Shown here: in pieces, positions 57,593-64,000 of the stretch
How positions within the stretch are numbered: the first letter of the stretch is position 1
Layout: each line of letters begins with the position of its first letter
DNA from: Actinomycetospora succinea
GTDB taxonomy: Bacteria > Actinomycetota > Actinomycetes > Mycobacteriales > Pseudonocardiaceae
Direction of reading: 5' to 3'
DNA: 64,000 nt
Assembly (NCBI RefSeq): GCF_004363095.1
Contig: NZ_SNYO01000016.1
Location: 25,307 to 89,306, forward strand
Notes under the pieces: generated by a model
Seen by the model: the letters and a program-made list of their open reading frames with translations, nothing else
What the model was told of the DNA's origin: nothing
Databases searched by the model: none
Made by a program: the position numbers and the translations under genes

Positions 57593-58147
57593 TCAGTCGT
57601 CCCCGACGAGCCCCGCCGCGATCTCCCGCGCCCGGCGGAGGCGGTGCACGTCGCCCTCCAGCCCGCCGCGCACCATCGCCCCCTCGAGCAGCAGGGACAG
57701 GTGCTCGGCGAGCACGTCGGCGTCGTCGCGCGGGGCGAGGGCCTCGCGCAGCATCTGCTCGACCTCGGCCTTCTGCGCCGCGACGAGAGCCCGGCCGGGG
57801 TCGCCGTCCGGGAGCTCGCCGGCGGCGTTGAGCAGTCCGCAGCCCCGGAAGTCGGCGGCCCTCTCCGCGTGCTCGACGTACGCGTCGAGGACGGCGAGCG
57901 CCCGCGCCCCCGGCGCCGTCTCGGTCCGCAGCCGTCGGCGGTACAGCTCGCGGAACTCCTCCTGGCGGCTCTCCAGGTAGGCCGCCACGAGCTCGGCCTT
58001 CGAGGCGAAGTTGTTGTAGAGGCTCATCTTGGCCACGCCCGCGTCAGCGGTGATGACGTCGATGCCGGTGCCCGTCACGCCCTGCGCGTAGAAGCGCGCC
58101 GACGCCGCCGCCAGCAGCTTGGCGCGGGCCGATCCTCGTGCACTCAT
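57593..58147 (-). CDS. TetR-family repressor
   Basis: This 184-residue protein starts at ATG 58147. The N-terminal DNA-binding part is ARAKLLAAASARFYAQGVTG then TGIDVITADAGVAKMSLYNN FASKAELV, with the usual recognition helix KMSLYNNFASK. The C-terminal ligand domain is helical. The 16-bp palindrome 4 bases upstream of its start is the obvious operator and also controls the divergent alpha/beta hydrolase, which is the likely target and may make or remove the inducer. Confidence 0.92.
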   Translation of the reverse strand: MSARGSARAKLLAAASARFYAQGVTGTGIDVITADAGVAKMSLYNNFASKAELVAAYLESRQEEFRELYRRRLRTETAPGARALAVLDAYVEHAERAADFRGCGLLNAAGELPDGDPGRALVAAQKAEVEQMLREALAPRDDADVLAEHLSLLLEGAMVRGGLEGDVHRLRRAREIAAGLVGDD

Positions 58148-58151
58148 AGTA

Positions 58152-58167
58152 GGTAGACTAGTCTACC
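58152..58167. promoter_or_regulatory. TetR operator overlapping divergent leaderless promoters
   Basis: GGTAGACTAGTCTACC is a perfect 16-bp palindrome in a 24-bp gap, 4 bases from each start codon. The half-sites contain TAGTCT on each strand, a good -10 box six bases before each ATG, so both mRNAs are probably leaderless and both promoters would be blocked by one bound repressor. Confidence 0.75.
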
Positions 58168-58171
58168 CAGC

Positions 58172-59005
58172 ATGAGCTTCCTCGACCGGAACGTCCTCGT
58201 CGACGGCGTCCGACTCGCGTACCGCGACCGCGGCGAGGGCGATCCCGTCGTCTTCGTCCACGGCACGCCCTCGTGGTCGCATGAGTGGCGCCACGTCGTC
58301 CCCCACGTCGAGGCCGCGGGCCACCGGGTGATCACCTACGACCTCCTGGGCTACGGCGACTCGGAGCGCCCGCTCGACCGCGACACCTCGGTCGGCGCCC
58401 AGACCGACCTGCTGCTCGCGCTGCTCGACGAGCTGGGCGTCGAGAACCCGAGCCTGATCACCCACGACATCGGCGGAGCCATCGGCCAGCGCGTCGCCGT
58501 CCTGCACCCCGGCACGGTCCGGCGCCTCATGCTCGTCGACACGGTCAGCTACGACTCGTGGCCCTCGGAGACCTGGCGGGAGATCATCCGGACCCGCCTC
58601 GACGGCGACGCGAACATGTCGGCGGACGAGTTCGAGGCGATGCTGACCCGCCAGCTGACGATGACCGTCGCCGACGAGGCCGTGATGGCGGGCGACGACC
58701 TGCGCGCCTTCCTCGCCCCGCACCGTACGGCGCTCGGCCGCACCTCGTTCTTCGAGCACCAGGTCCGCCACTACGACTCGACCTACACCGAGGAGCTCAC
58801 CGACCGGCTCGGGACGATCGACGTCCCGGTGCGCATCGTGTGGGGACGCGAGGACCGGTGGCAGCCCGTGTCCTACGCCGAGAAGCTCGCCGCCGACATC
58901 CCCGGCGCGTCGCTCGTCGTGCTCGACGACGCCGGGCACTTCCTCATGGAGGACGACCCCGTCCGCCTCACGCGCGAGGTGCTCGACTTCCTCGCGGGGC
59001 CGTGA
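58172..59005 (+). CDS. Alpha/beta hydrolase, haloalkane dehalogenase-like
   Basis: This 277-residue protein starts at ATG 58172. FVHGTPSWSHEWRHVVPHVE gives the oxyanion HGTP. The nucleophile elbow SLITHDIGGAIGQR places Asp99, not Ser, at the nucleophile, as in haloalkane dehalogenases and epoxide hydrolases. WGREDRWQP and DDAGHFLMEDDPVRLT give the acid and the catalytic His. A cap domain lies between. It probably hydrolyses a C-X or epoxide bond. It is divergent from and probably repressed by the TetR protein. Confidence 0.88.
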   Translation: MSFLDRNVLVDGVRLAYRDRGEGDPVVFVHGTPSWSHEWRHVVPHVEAAGHRVITYDLLGYGDSERPLDRDTSVGAQTDLLLALLDELGVENPSLITHDIGGAIGQRVAVLHPGTVRRLMLVDTVSYDSWPSETWREIIRTRLDGDANMSADEFEAMLTRQLTMTVADEAVMAGDDLRAFLAPHRTALGRTSFFEHQVRHYDSTYTEELTDRLGTIDVPVRIVWGREDRWQPVSYAEKLAADIPGASLVVLDDAGHFLMEDDPVRLTREVLDFLAGP

Positions 59006-59007
59006 CG

Positions 59008-59024
59008 CTTGCCATTCCGGCAAG
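59008..59024. promoter_or_regulatory. Short inverted repeat upstream of small ORF/methyltransferase
   Basis: CTTGCC (59008-59013) and GGCAAG (59019-59024) flank ATTCC just after the hydrolase stop. It may be a weak terminator or the operator of the downstream genes. Evidence is symmetry alone. Confidence 0.3.
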
Positions 59025-59064
59025 AATCCTCGCCGATCGCCCGCGGCTCGGCCACCGTTGCGGC

Positions 59065-59172
59065 ATGACCGACGACGTGTTCTCCCACGAAACGGAGGCC
59101 GCCCTGTGCCGGCGGCTGCTCGGCGACCGTGCCCACGGCCTCGACACGCTCGTCCAGGACGCCGGTGAGTGA
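59065..59172 (+). CDS. Possible 35-residue leader peptide
   Basis: ATG 59065 opens a 35-residue frame (MTDDVFSHETEAALCRRLLG then DRAHGLDTLVQDAGE) ending in TGA 59170-59172, overlapping the methyltransferase GTG start by 8 bases. No ribosome binding site is clear. It could translationally couple the methyltransferase, be a fragment of an older gene, or be spurious. No family is recognised. Confidence 0.3.
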   Translation: MTDDVFSHETEAALCRRLLGDRAHGLDTLVQDAGE

Positions 59173-59782
59173 CGACCTCGGCCGCGAGGGCTGGGAGCGG
59201 CGCTGGACGCAGGTGCTCGACGGGCACGCGACGGACGTGGACCGGCGTCCGCCGAACCCGACCCTGCTCGCCGAGGCCGCGGACCTCCCGCCCGGCCTCG
59301 CCCTCGACGCCGGCGCGGGCCACGGCTCCGAGGCGCTCTGGCTCGCCGTGCAGGGCTGGCGGGTGACGGCGGTCGACTTCTCGGCCACCGCGCTCGCTCG
59401 CGGGCGCACCCGGGCCGAGCGCGCGGGCGTCTCCGAGCGCATCGACTGGGTCGAGGGCGACCTCGGGACCTGGACCCCGCCTCCGGGCCGCTTCGACCTC
59501 GTGACCTGCCTCTACGTCCACGTCGCCGGGTCGGCGCCCGACATGGTGCGGCGCCTCGCGGACGGTGTGGCGCCGGGCGGGACCCTCCTGCTCGTCGGCC
59601 ACCCGGCCGTCGACCCGGAGACCGGCGCCCCGACGCGTGCCGCCGGGCAGACGCAGGTGTCGGTCGACGACGCCCGCGAGGCCCTCGACGCCGGGTCGTG
59701 GGAGCTCCTCGTCGCCGAGCACCGCCCGCGGGAGACGGGTGGCGGTGTCGACACCGTCGTCCGGGCGCGGCGCCGGAGCTGA
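59165..59782 (+). CDS. Class I SAM-dependent methyltransferase
   Basis: This 205-residue protein starts at GTG 59165 (VSDDLGREGWERRWTQVLDG). The SAM motifs are LALDAGAGHGSEALWLAVQG (motif I), VTAVDFSATALARGRTRAER (post I) and FDLVTCLYVHVAG (motif II). It is a small-molecule type, with thiol or halide substrates possible in this subgroup. Its stop abuts the convergent tautomerase gene with no gap. Confidence 0.85.
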   Translation: MSDDLGREGWERRWTQVLDGHATDVDRRPPNPTLLAEAADLPPGLALDAGAGHGSEALWLAVQGWRVTAVDFSATALARGRTRAERAGVSERIDWVEGDLGTWTPPPGRFDLVTCLYVHVAGSAPDMVRRLADGVAPGGTLLLVGHPAVDPETGAPTRAAGQTQVSVDDAREALDAGSWELLVAEHRPRETGGGVDTVVRARRRS

Positions 59783-60172
59783 TCAGGCGATCGCGCCGGG
59801 GTCGGCGCTCGCCTCCGGCAGGACGACGCCGTCCTCGAGCACGTTCGCGCCCGGGACCTCCTGGAGGAAGATCGCGACGTCCTTCGTCGCGTTCCCGGTG
59901 ATCTCGCACCAGGCGTCCGCGAGCTCGTGCAGCAGGCGGGCGCGGACCTCGGCGGAGCGTCCCTCGCGGATGATCCCCACCATCCGCGGCCCGGAGACCG
60001 GCTCGCCGGCCACGAAGATGCTGTTCGGCGGCACCTCGACGAACGAGCAGTGCACGTAGGCGCTCGGCGCGCCGGTGACCTCCGCGTGCACCTTCGTCAT
60101 CGCCGCCGCGACCTCGGGCTTGTGCTCCAGCGTCGCGTCACCGCTGGGGACCGTGAACTGGTAGAAGGGCAT
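59783..60172 (-). CDS. Tautomerase-superfamily protein (cis-CaaD/MSAD-like)
   Basis: This 129-residue protein starts at ATG 60172 so that Pro2 becomes the catalytic N terminus (MPFYQFTVPSG). The frame is open for nine more codons upstream, but Pro-1 chemistry needs this start. KPEVAAAMTKVHAEVTGAPS and VHCSFVEVPPNSIFVAGEPV match Tautomerase_3-type members of about 130-140 residues. It probably interconverts keto-enol forms or hydrates a haloacrylate-like substrate. It is divergent from the HxlR regulator. Confidence 0.87.
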   Translation of the reverse strand: MPFYQFTVPSGDATLEHKPEVAAAMTKVHAEVTGAPSAYVHCSFVEVPPNSIFVAGEPVSGPRMVGIIREGRSAEVRARLLHELADAWCEITGNATKDVAIFLQEVPGANVLEDGVVLPEASADPGAIA

Positions 60173-60199
60173 GCCCGGAACGGTAGCGGAGCTGCTCAC

Positions 60200-60220
60200 A
60201 CTCGAAAAGAGTCCTAGACT
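60200..60220 (+). promoter_or_regulatory. HxlR-gene promoter with inverted repeat
   Basis: ACTC-GAAAA-GAGT (60200-60212) is followed at 60215-60220 by TAGACT, a -10 box seven bases before GTG 60228, suggesting a leaderless mRNA. The inverted repeat sits in the -10/-35 spacer, where a regulator would block transcription. The gap is shared with the divergent tautomerase gene, so one site could control both. Confidence 0.5.
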
Positions 60221-60227
60221 CGCCGCC

Positions 60228-60674
60228 GTGCGACACGACGATCTGGGCGACGTCTACTGCTCCGTCGCGCGGACCTGGTCGGTGATCGGCGAGCGCTGGA
60301 CGATGATGATCCTGCGGGAGTCCTTCCGCGGGGAGCGGCGCTACGAGCACTTCCGCTCGAAGCTCGGGCTGGGCGCGAACGTGCTCAACGACCGGCTCCG
60401 GGTCCTCACGGCCGAGGGCGTGCTCGAGCGCGTGCGCTACCAGGACGCCCCGCCGCGCCACGAGTACCGCCTCACGACCAAGGGCGCGGACCTCTACCCC
60501 GTGCTCGTCGCCCTCATGGGCTGGGGCGACAAGTACGAGAACGACGTCCCGCCCGTCCGGCTCGTCCACCGCGGGTGCGGCCACGAGGCCTCCCCGCGGA
60601 TGACGTGCTCGCACTGCGCGGAGCCCCTGAGCTGGCGGGAGATGTCGGCGGAGTTCGAGCCGGAGGCCTGGTAG
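60228..60674 (+). CDS. HxlR-family transcription regulator
   Basis: This 148-residue winged-helix protein starts at GTG 60228. It has the family Cys near the N terminus (DVYCSVARTWSVIGERWTMM), ILRESFRGERRYEHFRSKLG, NVLNDRLRVLTAEGVLERVR and the wing RHEYRLTTKGADLYPVLVAL. The C-terminal tail adds HRGCGHEASPRMTCSHCAEP, a cysteine/histidine set resembling a small zinc ribbon. It likely controls the divergent tautomerase. Confidence 0.9.
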   Translation: MRHDDLGDVYCSVARTWSVIGERWTMMILRESFRGERRYEHFRSKLGLGANVLNDRLRVLTAEGVLERVRYQDAPPRHEYRLTTKGADLYPVLVALMGWGDKYENDVPPVRLVHRGCGHEASPRMTCSHCAEPLSWREMSAEFEPEAW

Positions 60675-60678
60675 CCGG

Positions 60679-61245
60679 TCACGCCCGGGGTCGCACGAGC
60701 AATCCGGCGCCCATCCCCGCGATGCCCAGCGCGCGCACCGCCGCGGCGACGAGTTGCAGCCCCTCCGGCGCGCCCTGGGTGGCGACGACGAGCGTCACCC
60801 CGAGCGCCAGGGCGACGCCGGTCCACCGCGGGAGCACGCCGGCGCGCACGACGGCGGCACCGAACCACACACCGGCGATGAACATCAGCACACCGTGGAC
60901 GGTCATCCAGAGCCCGAGCTGTTCGGAGAGGGTCGCGTAGTCCGGTGTGCCCTCGACGAGGGCGTAGACGACGGTGCCGGTGAAGAACACGTAGGCGTAC
61001 GCGTACCCGACGGCCGGGATCAGCGCACTGCGGGCGATCCGGGGCCGTTGGACGAGGTAGAGGCCGATGACGATCGGCGGGATGGCGGCCTCGGCCACCA
61101 GCGTCAGCCAGAGCTGCCCCGACGAGAAGCCGCCCTGGGCCGCCTCCAGCAGGTCGGAGACGTAGTAGAGGACGGAGAAGAGGACCGCCGACGCCCCGAG
61201 CAGGGCGTGGGCTCGGGAACGCTCGATGCTGGCCATCTCGGGCAT
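60679..61245 (-). CDS. Hypothetical membrane protein
   Basis: This 188-residue protein (ATG 61245 with GAGG five bases upstream; ATG 61236 is possible) has about six hydrophobic segments, e.g. LLGASAVLFSVLYYVSDLLE, LWLTLVAEAAIPPIVIGLYL and WMTVHGVLMFIAGVWFGAAV. No motif of a named family is recognised. It is convergent with the HxlR gene (4-base gap) and ends there. Membrane location is clear; the function is unknown. Confidence 0.75.
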   Translation of the reverse strand: MPEMASIERSRAHALLGASAVLFSVLYYVSDLLEAAQGGFSSGQLWLTLVAEAAIPPIVIGLYLVQRPRIARSALIPAVGYAYAYVFFTGTVVYALVEGTPDYATLSEQLGLWMTVHGVLMFIAGVWFGAAVVRAGVLPRWTGVALALGVTLVVATQGAPEGLQLVAAAVRALGIAGMGAGLLVRPRA

Positions 61246-61308
61246 CGCGACCTCGGCTCGTCGGTGGACCGCCGATCGTCCGCCGCCACGTGGTCGCCGG
61301 GCAAGGCG

Positions 61309-61381
61309 CGCCCCCGGCAGGACTCGAACCTGCAACCGTCGGATTAGAAGGCCGATGCGCTATCCGTTGCGCTACGGGGGC
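61309..61381 (-). tRNA. tRNA-Arg (anticodon UCU)
   Basis: The minus strand reads GCCCCCG at the 5' end and CGGGGGC plus discriminator G at the 3' end. The D arm is GCGC AACGGAT AGCGC, the anticodon loop is CTTCTAA with anticodon TCT, and the T arm is TGCAGG-TTCGAGT-CCTGCC. 73 bases, with no encoded CCA. It reads AGA codons, rare in this GC-rich genome. Confidence 0.95.
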
Positions 61382-61440
61382 CTCGCGGCAGCCTAGCCCG
61401 ACCGGACGCCCGCCCCACGAGCGCGACCTACCCTGGTCCC

Positions 61441-63534
61441 GTGGCCACCACGACCCCACCCCCCGCCGAGGCGCCGGAGACCGCCTCGACCGAGCGGCCG
61501 ACCTCCACCGGAGGCCTGTTCGCCGCCCAGGTCGGGCCGCTGCTCGCGGTGGCCGCCGTCGTGGCGCTCGCCCTGAGCACGTTGTCGGGGGCGGCGACCT
61601 TCGCGCAGCTCGGGCTGCCCGACCCCGGACCCGTCACCGTCTACGCCCTGCCCGTGGTGCGCGCGCTGAGCCAGACGGCCGCCGCCGCGACCATCGGCTT
61701 CCTGCTGCTCGCGGCCTTCTTCACCCCGCCGGCGTCGACGGGCTGGCTGTCCGCCGACGGCTACCGGGCGGTGCGGATCGCGTCGTGGGCCGCCGGGACG
61801 TGGTCGGTCGCGGCGCTGCTGATGATCCCGCTCAGCGCCGCCGACGCCTACGGTCGCCCGGTCTCGCAGATGCTCGACCTGCGGGTGCTCTCGGTCGCCG
61901 TGCCCGGCATCGAGACGACCACCTCGTGGGCGCTCACCGCCGTCTTCGCGCTGGTGGCGCTCGGGGTCACCCGTGTCGTGCTCGGGTGGGGCGCGACCGT
62001 CGTCGCGTTCGGCCTGGCCCTGGCGGGCCTGCTCCCGCTCGCCCTGACCGGACACTCCGCCGGGGGCAGCGACCACGACGTCGCCACCAACAGCCTCCTG
62101 CTGCACGTGCTCGCGGCGGCCCTCTGGGTCGGCGGCCTCGTCGCGCTCGTGACCCACCTCGTCGCCGGCGGCCGCCACCCGGCGCTCGCCGCCCGGCGGT
62201 TCTCCGCGCTCGCGCTCGTCTGCTGGATCGTGCTCGCGCTCTCCGGGGTCATGAACGCCCTGGTCCGGATCACGCCGGCCGACCTCCTGACGAGCACCTA
62301 CGGGCTCCTCGTGGTCGTCAAGGCGCTCGCCCTCGTGGCGCTCGGGGCGTTCGGCGTCTGGCACCGGCGCCGCACCCTGCCCGCCCTCGCTGCGGGGAGC
62401 TCGGGGGCCATCGTGCGCTTCGCGGGACTCGAGGTCCTGCTCATGGCCGCGACCATGGGTGTCGCCGTGGCGCTCGGACGCACGCCGCCGCCGGTGGTGC
62501 CCGAGGCCCAGCCGACCCGCATCGAGGCGCTCGTCGGCTACGCGGTCGACCAGCCCTTCACCGCCGCCGGGATCTTCACGCAGTCGCGCTTCGACCTGGT
62601 CTTCGGCACCCTCGCGCTCGTCCTCGCCGGGCTCTACCTCGCCGGGGTGCGGCGCCTGCGCCGACGCGGCGACGCCTGGCCCGTGGGGCGCACGCTGTCC
62701 TGGCTCGCCGGCTGCCTCGTGCTGCTCGTCGCGACGTCGTCGGGGATCGGCCGCTACGCCCCGGTGATGTTCAGCGTCCACATGGGCCAGCACATGATGC
62801 TGAACATGCTGGTCCCGATCCTGCTGGTGCTCGGCGGACCGGTGACGCTCCTGCTGCGCGCCCTGCCCCCGGCCGGCGCCGGCGCTCCGCCCGGGCCCCG
62901 CGAATGGGTCCTCTCGGCCGTGCACTCACCCGTCGCCCGGGTGCTGACGCACCCGCTCGTCGCCCTCGCGCTGTTCGTCGGCAGCTTCTACGTCCTGTAC
63001 TTCTCCGGGATGTTCGCCGTGGCGCTCGAGTCGCACTGGGCGCACCTGGCGATGAACATCCACTTCCTGCTCGTCGGGCTGATCTTCTTCTGGCCGATCG
63101 TGGGCATCGACCCCAGCCCCCGGCAGCTGCCGCCCGTGGGCCGTCTCGGCCTGCTGTTCGTCGCGATCCCGCTGCACGCGTTCTTCGGGATCGCGGTGAT
63201 GACCTCCGCCACGGTGATCGGCTCGGGCTTCTACCAGCAGCTCGAGATGCCGTGGATCGACCGCCTCGCCGACCAGACCGCCGGCGGCGGCCTCGCGTGG
63301 GCGACGGGCGAGGTCCCGATGCTCATCGTGCTGATCGCCCTGCTCGTCCAGTGGTCGCGCGCCGACGAGCGGACCGCACGACGTGAGGACCGGCGGGCCG
63401 ACCGCGACGGCGACCGTGACCTCGAGGCCTACAACGCCATGCTCCGTTCCCTCGCGACGACGGGGCGCCCGGCGCCGCCGGAGGGTGAGACGAGCGCGGA
63501 CACCAGCGCTGACGTGGGCGAACGCCGGACCTGA
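61441..63534 (+). CDS. CopD-CtaG fusion: copper transport/cytochrome c oxidase assembly protein
   Basis: This 697-residue polytopic protein starts at GTG 61441. The first half (about 1-340) matches CopD-like proteins (LPLALTGHSAGGSDHDVATN, LHVLAAALWVGGLVALVTHL). The second half (about 380-640) matches CtaG/caa3_CtaG (FSVHMGQHMMLNMLVPILLV, MNIHFLLVGLIFFWPIVGID, PLHAFFGIAVMTSATVIGSG), with conserved His likely to bind copper. About fourteen to sixteen helices are present. Such fusions are typical of actinobacteria and serve copper delivery to terminal oxidases. A charged tail follows. The rRNA operon begins downstream on the same strand. Confidence 0.92.
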   Translation: MATTTPPPAEAPETASTERPTSTGGLFAAQVGPLLAVAAVVALALSTLSGAATFAQLGLPDPGPVTVYALPVVRALSQTAAAATIGFLLLAAFFTPPASTGWLSADGYRAVRIASWAAGTWSVAALLMIPLSAADAYGRPVSQMLDLRVLSVAVPGIETTTSWALTAVFALVALGVTRVVLGWGATVVAFGLALAGLLPLALTGHSAGGSDHDVATNSLLLHVLAAALWVGGLVALVTHLVAGGRHPALAARRFSALALVCWIVLALSGVMNALVRITPADLLTSTYGLLVVVKALALVALGAFGVWHRRRTLPALAAGSSGAIVRFAGLEVLLMAATMGVAVALGRTPPPVVPEAQPTRIEALVGYAVDQPFTAAGIFTQSRFDLVFGTLALVLAGLYLAGVRRLRRRGDAWPVGRTLSWLAGCLVLLVATSSGIGRYAPVMFSVHMGQHMMLNMLVPILLVLGGPVTLLLRALPPAGAGAPPGPREWVLSAVHSPVARVLTHPLVALALFVGSFYVLYFSGMFAVALESHWAHLAMNIHFLLVGLIFFWPIVGIDPSPRQLPPVGRLGLLFVAIPLHAFFGIAVMTSATVIGSGFYQQLEMPWIDRLADQTAGGGLAWATGEVPMLIVLIALLVQWSRADERTARREDRRADRDGDRDLEAYNAMLRSLATTGRPAPPEGETSADTSADVGERRT

Positions 63535-63567
63535 CCCCGGGTGCTCGGGGCACCCCGGAGCATCGCG

Positions 63568-63765
63568 TACAGTGGTCATCGCACCCGGGGAACGGACGCG
63601 GACAGCGGCCGGCCGGGAGCCGACCGGGGCCCTCGGCCTCGGGTACAGTCGAACACCGGCGATCAGGCCGACGTCCTCCGGGACCGAGCAGATCGCCTCC
63701 GCCCGACATCGGGACGGACCGACAGGGACCCCCTGGAATCGGCCGCGAATCGAGTCGGGTACAGT
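63568..63765 (+). promoter_or_regulatory. Multiple rRNA operon promoters (three TACAGT boxes)
   Basis: TACAGT occurs at 63568-63573, 63644-63649 and 63760-63765, all in similar context. The first and third share the 14-mer GTACAGTGGTCATC, and the second reads GGTACAGTCGAACACC. These look like the -10 regions of three tandem rrn promoters, 76 and 116 bases apart; the -35 elements are not clear. No gene is seen in the 447-bp leader between the CopD-CtaG gene and 16S rRNA. Confidence 0.65.
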
Positions 63766-63820
63766 GGTCATCACCGCGAGGAACTCGACCGGAAACGGTC
63801 GCGGCGAGACGCGTGTGGTT

Positions 63821-63840
63821 GTCCTTTGAGAACTCAACAG
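63821..63840 (+). promoter_or_regulatory. rRNA leader boxA-like antitermination site
   Basis: GTCCTTTGAGAACTCAACAG matches the conserved TTTGAGAACTCAA leader sequence of actinobacterial rrn operons, where NusB/NusE-dependent antitermination assembles. A T-rich, lower-GC leader follows to the 16S start, where processing stems would lie. Confidence 0.65.
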
Positions 63841-63981
63841 TGTGCTGAATGTTTTGGTGTGTTTGTCCTCGTCGGCATCGCGTCCCTTTGTGGGTTGTGG
63901 TGTCGTGGGGTTTCTTTGAGTCGCCTGACCTTTCATGCCAGTGGGGGTTGGGTGTTTTTGCTGGGACTGTTTGTTCCAATG

Positions 63982-64000
63982 TTTTTTGTTGGAGAGTTTG
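63982..64000 (+). rRNA. rrs: 16S rRNA, first bases (3' truncated by window)
   Basis: TTTTTTGTTGGAGAGTTTG at the window edge matches the start of actinobacterial 16S rRNA (GGAGAGTTTG normally continues ATCCTGGCTCAG). Only about 19 bases are visible, so the exact mature end is approximate. Confidence 0.85.

Overview
The window is very GC-rich actinobacterial chromosome. GTG starts, 4-base GTGA/ATGA stop-start overlaps, a WhiB3/WhiD protein, a Bpa proteasome activator, SigF-type sigma factors with RsbW-like partners and a mycobacterial-type fatty acyl reductase all point to the Actinomycetes. A Pseudonocardia-like member of the Pseudonocardiales is my best guess, but it is inferred from gene content only. 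No transposase, integrase, prophage or CRISPR array is seen.

Layout: 1-2.6 kb, end of an arylsulfatase, a HAD phosphatase and a formylglycine-generating enzyme. 2.6-8.9 kb (minus), fatty acyl reductase, acyl-CoA ligase, two bPH_2 membrane proteins and oligoribonuclease. 9-15.1 kb, an ATP-dependent DNA ligase, a CDP-alcohol phosphatidyltransferase and a minus-strand carotenoid set (CrtI-type desaturase, GT2, CruF, YihY-like protein). 15.3-18.4 kb, membrane proteins. 18.4-30.6 kb, an ADP-heptose/glycosyltransferase region (GmhB, GmhA, two HldE-type proteins, two GT9 and three or more other glycosyltransferases), interrupted by a RsbW-SigF pair and a STAS protein. 30.7-37 kb, an AbiEi-like protein, MalQ, a RecQ-type helicase and topoisomerase IB. 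37-40.8 kb, signalling genes: STAS-ATPase fusion, Bpa, WhiB3 and a second RsbV-RsbW-SigF operon. 40.8-42.4 kb, a cytochrome P450 between two inverted copies of a 142-bp structured repeat. 42.4-52.1 kb (minus), a compact selenocysteine island: tRNA-Sec, formate dehydrogenase alpha with an in-frame UGA and SECIS hairpin, beta and membrane subunits, a permease, SelA and SelB. 52.1-55.2 kb, gluconate permease and kinase. 55.1-63.5 kb, wax-ester synthase, small regulators with their targets, tRNA-Arg and a CopD-CtaG fusion. 63.5-64 kb, an rRNA leader with three TACAGT promoter boxes and the first bases of 16S rRNA.

The most unusual signal is a family of six near-perfect 40-50 bp palindromes sharing the ends (TA)TGTGAG...CTCACA(TA) and a central CTATAG, with stems that differ in sequence but stay paired. 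Two sit in frame inside heptose-related genes. Two sit at convergent gene junctions, where each supplies the stop codons of both genes. Two are intergenic. A second, unrelated palindrome family expands a loop of the GntP permease. Both resemble protein-coding palindromic elements, and no mobilising enzyme is encoded nearby.

Functional links: formate dehydrogenase, SelA, SelB and tRNA-Sec form a nearly self-contained selenoprotein module (selD is not in the window). GmhA, HldE and GmhB would make ADP-heptose for the adjacent glycosyltransferases. FGE would activate the sulfatase. Acyl reductase, acyl-CoA ligase and WS/DGAT could act in wax-ester or neutral-lipid metabolism. Two SigF modules with several STAS and ATPase partners suggest a partner-switching stress network that may include whiB3.
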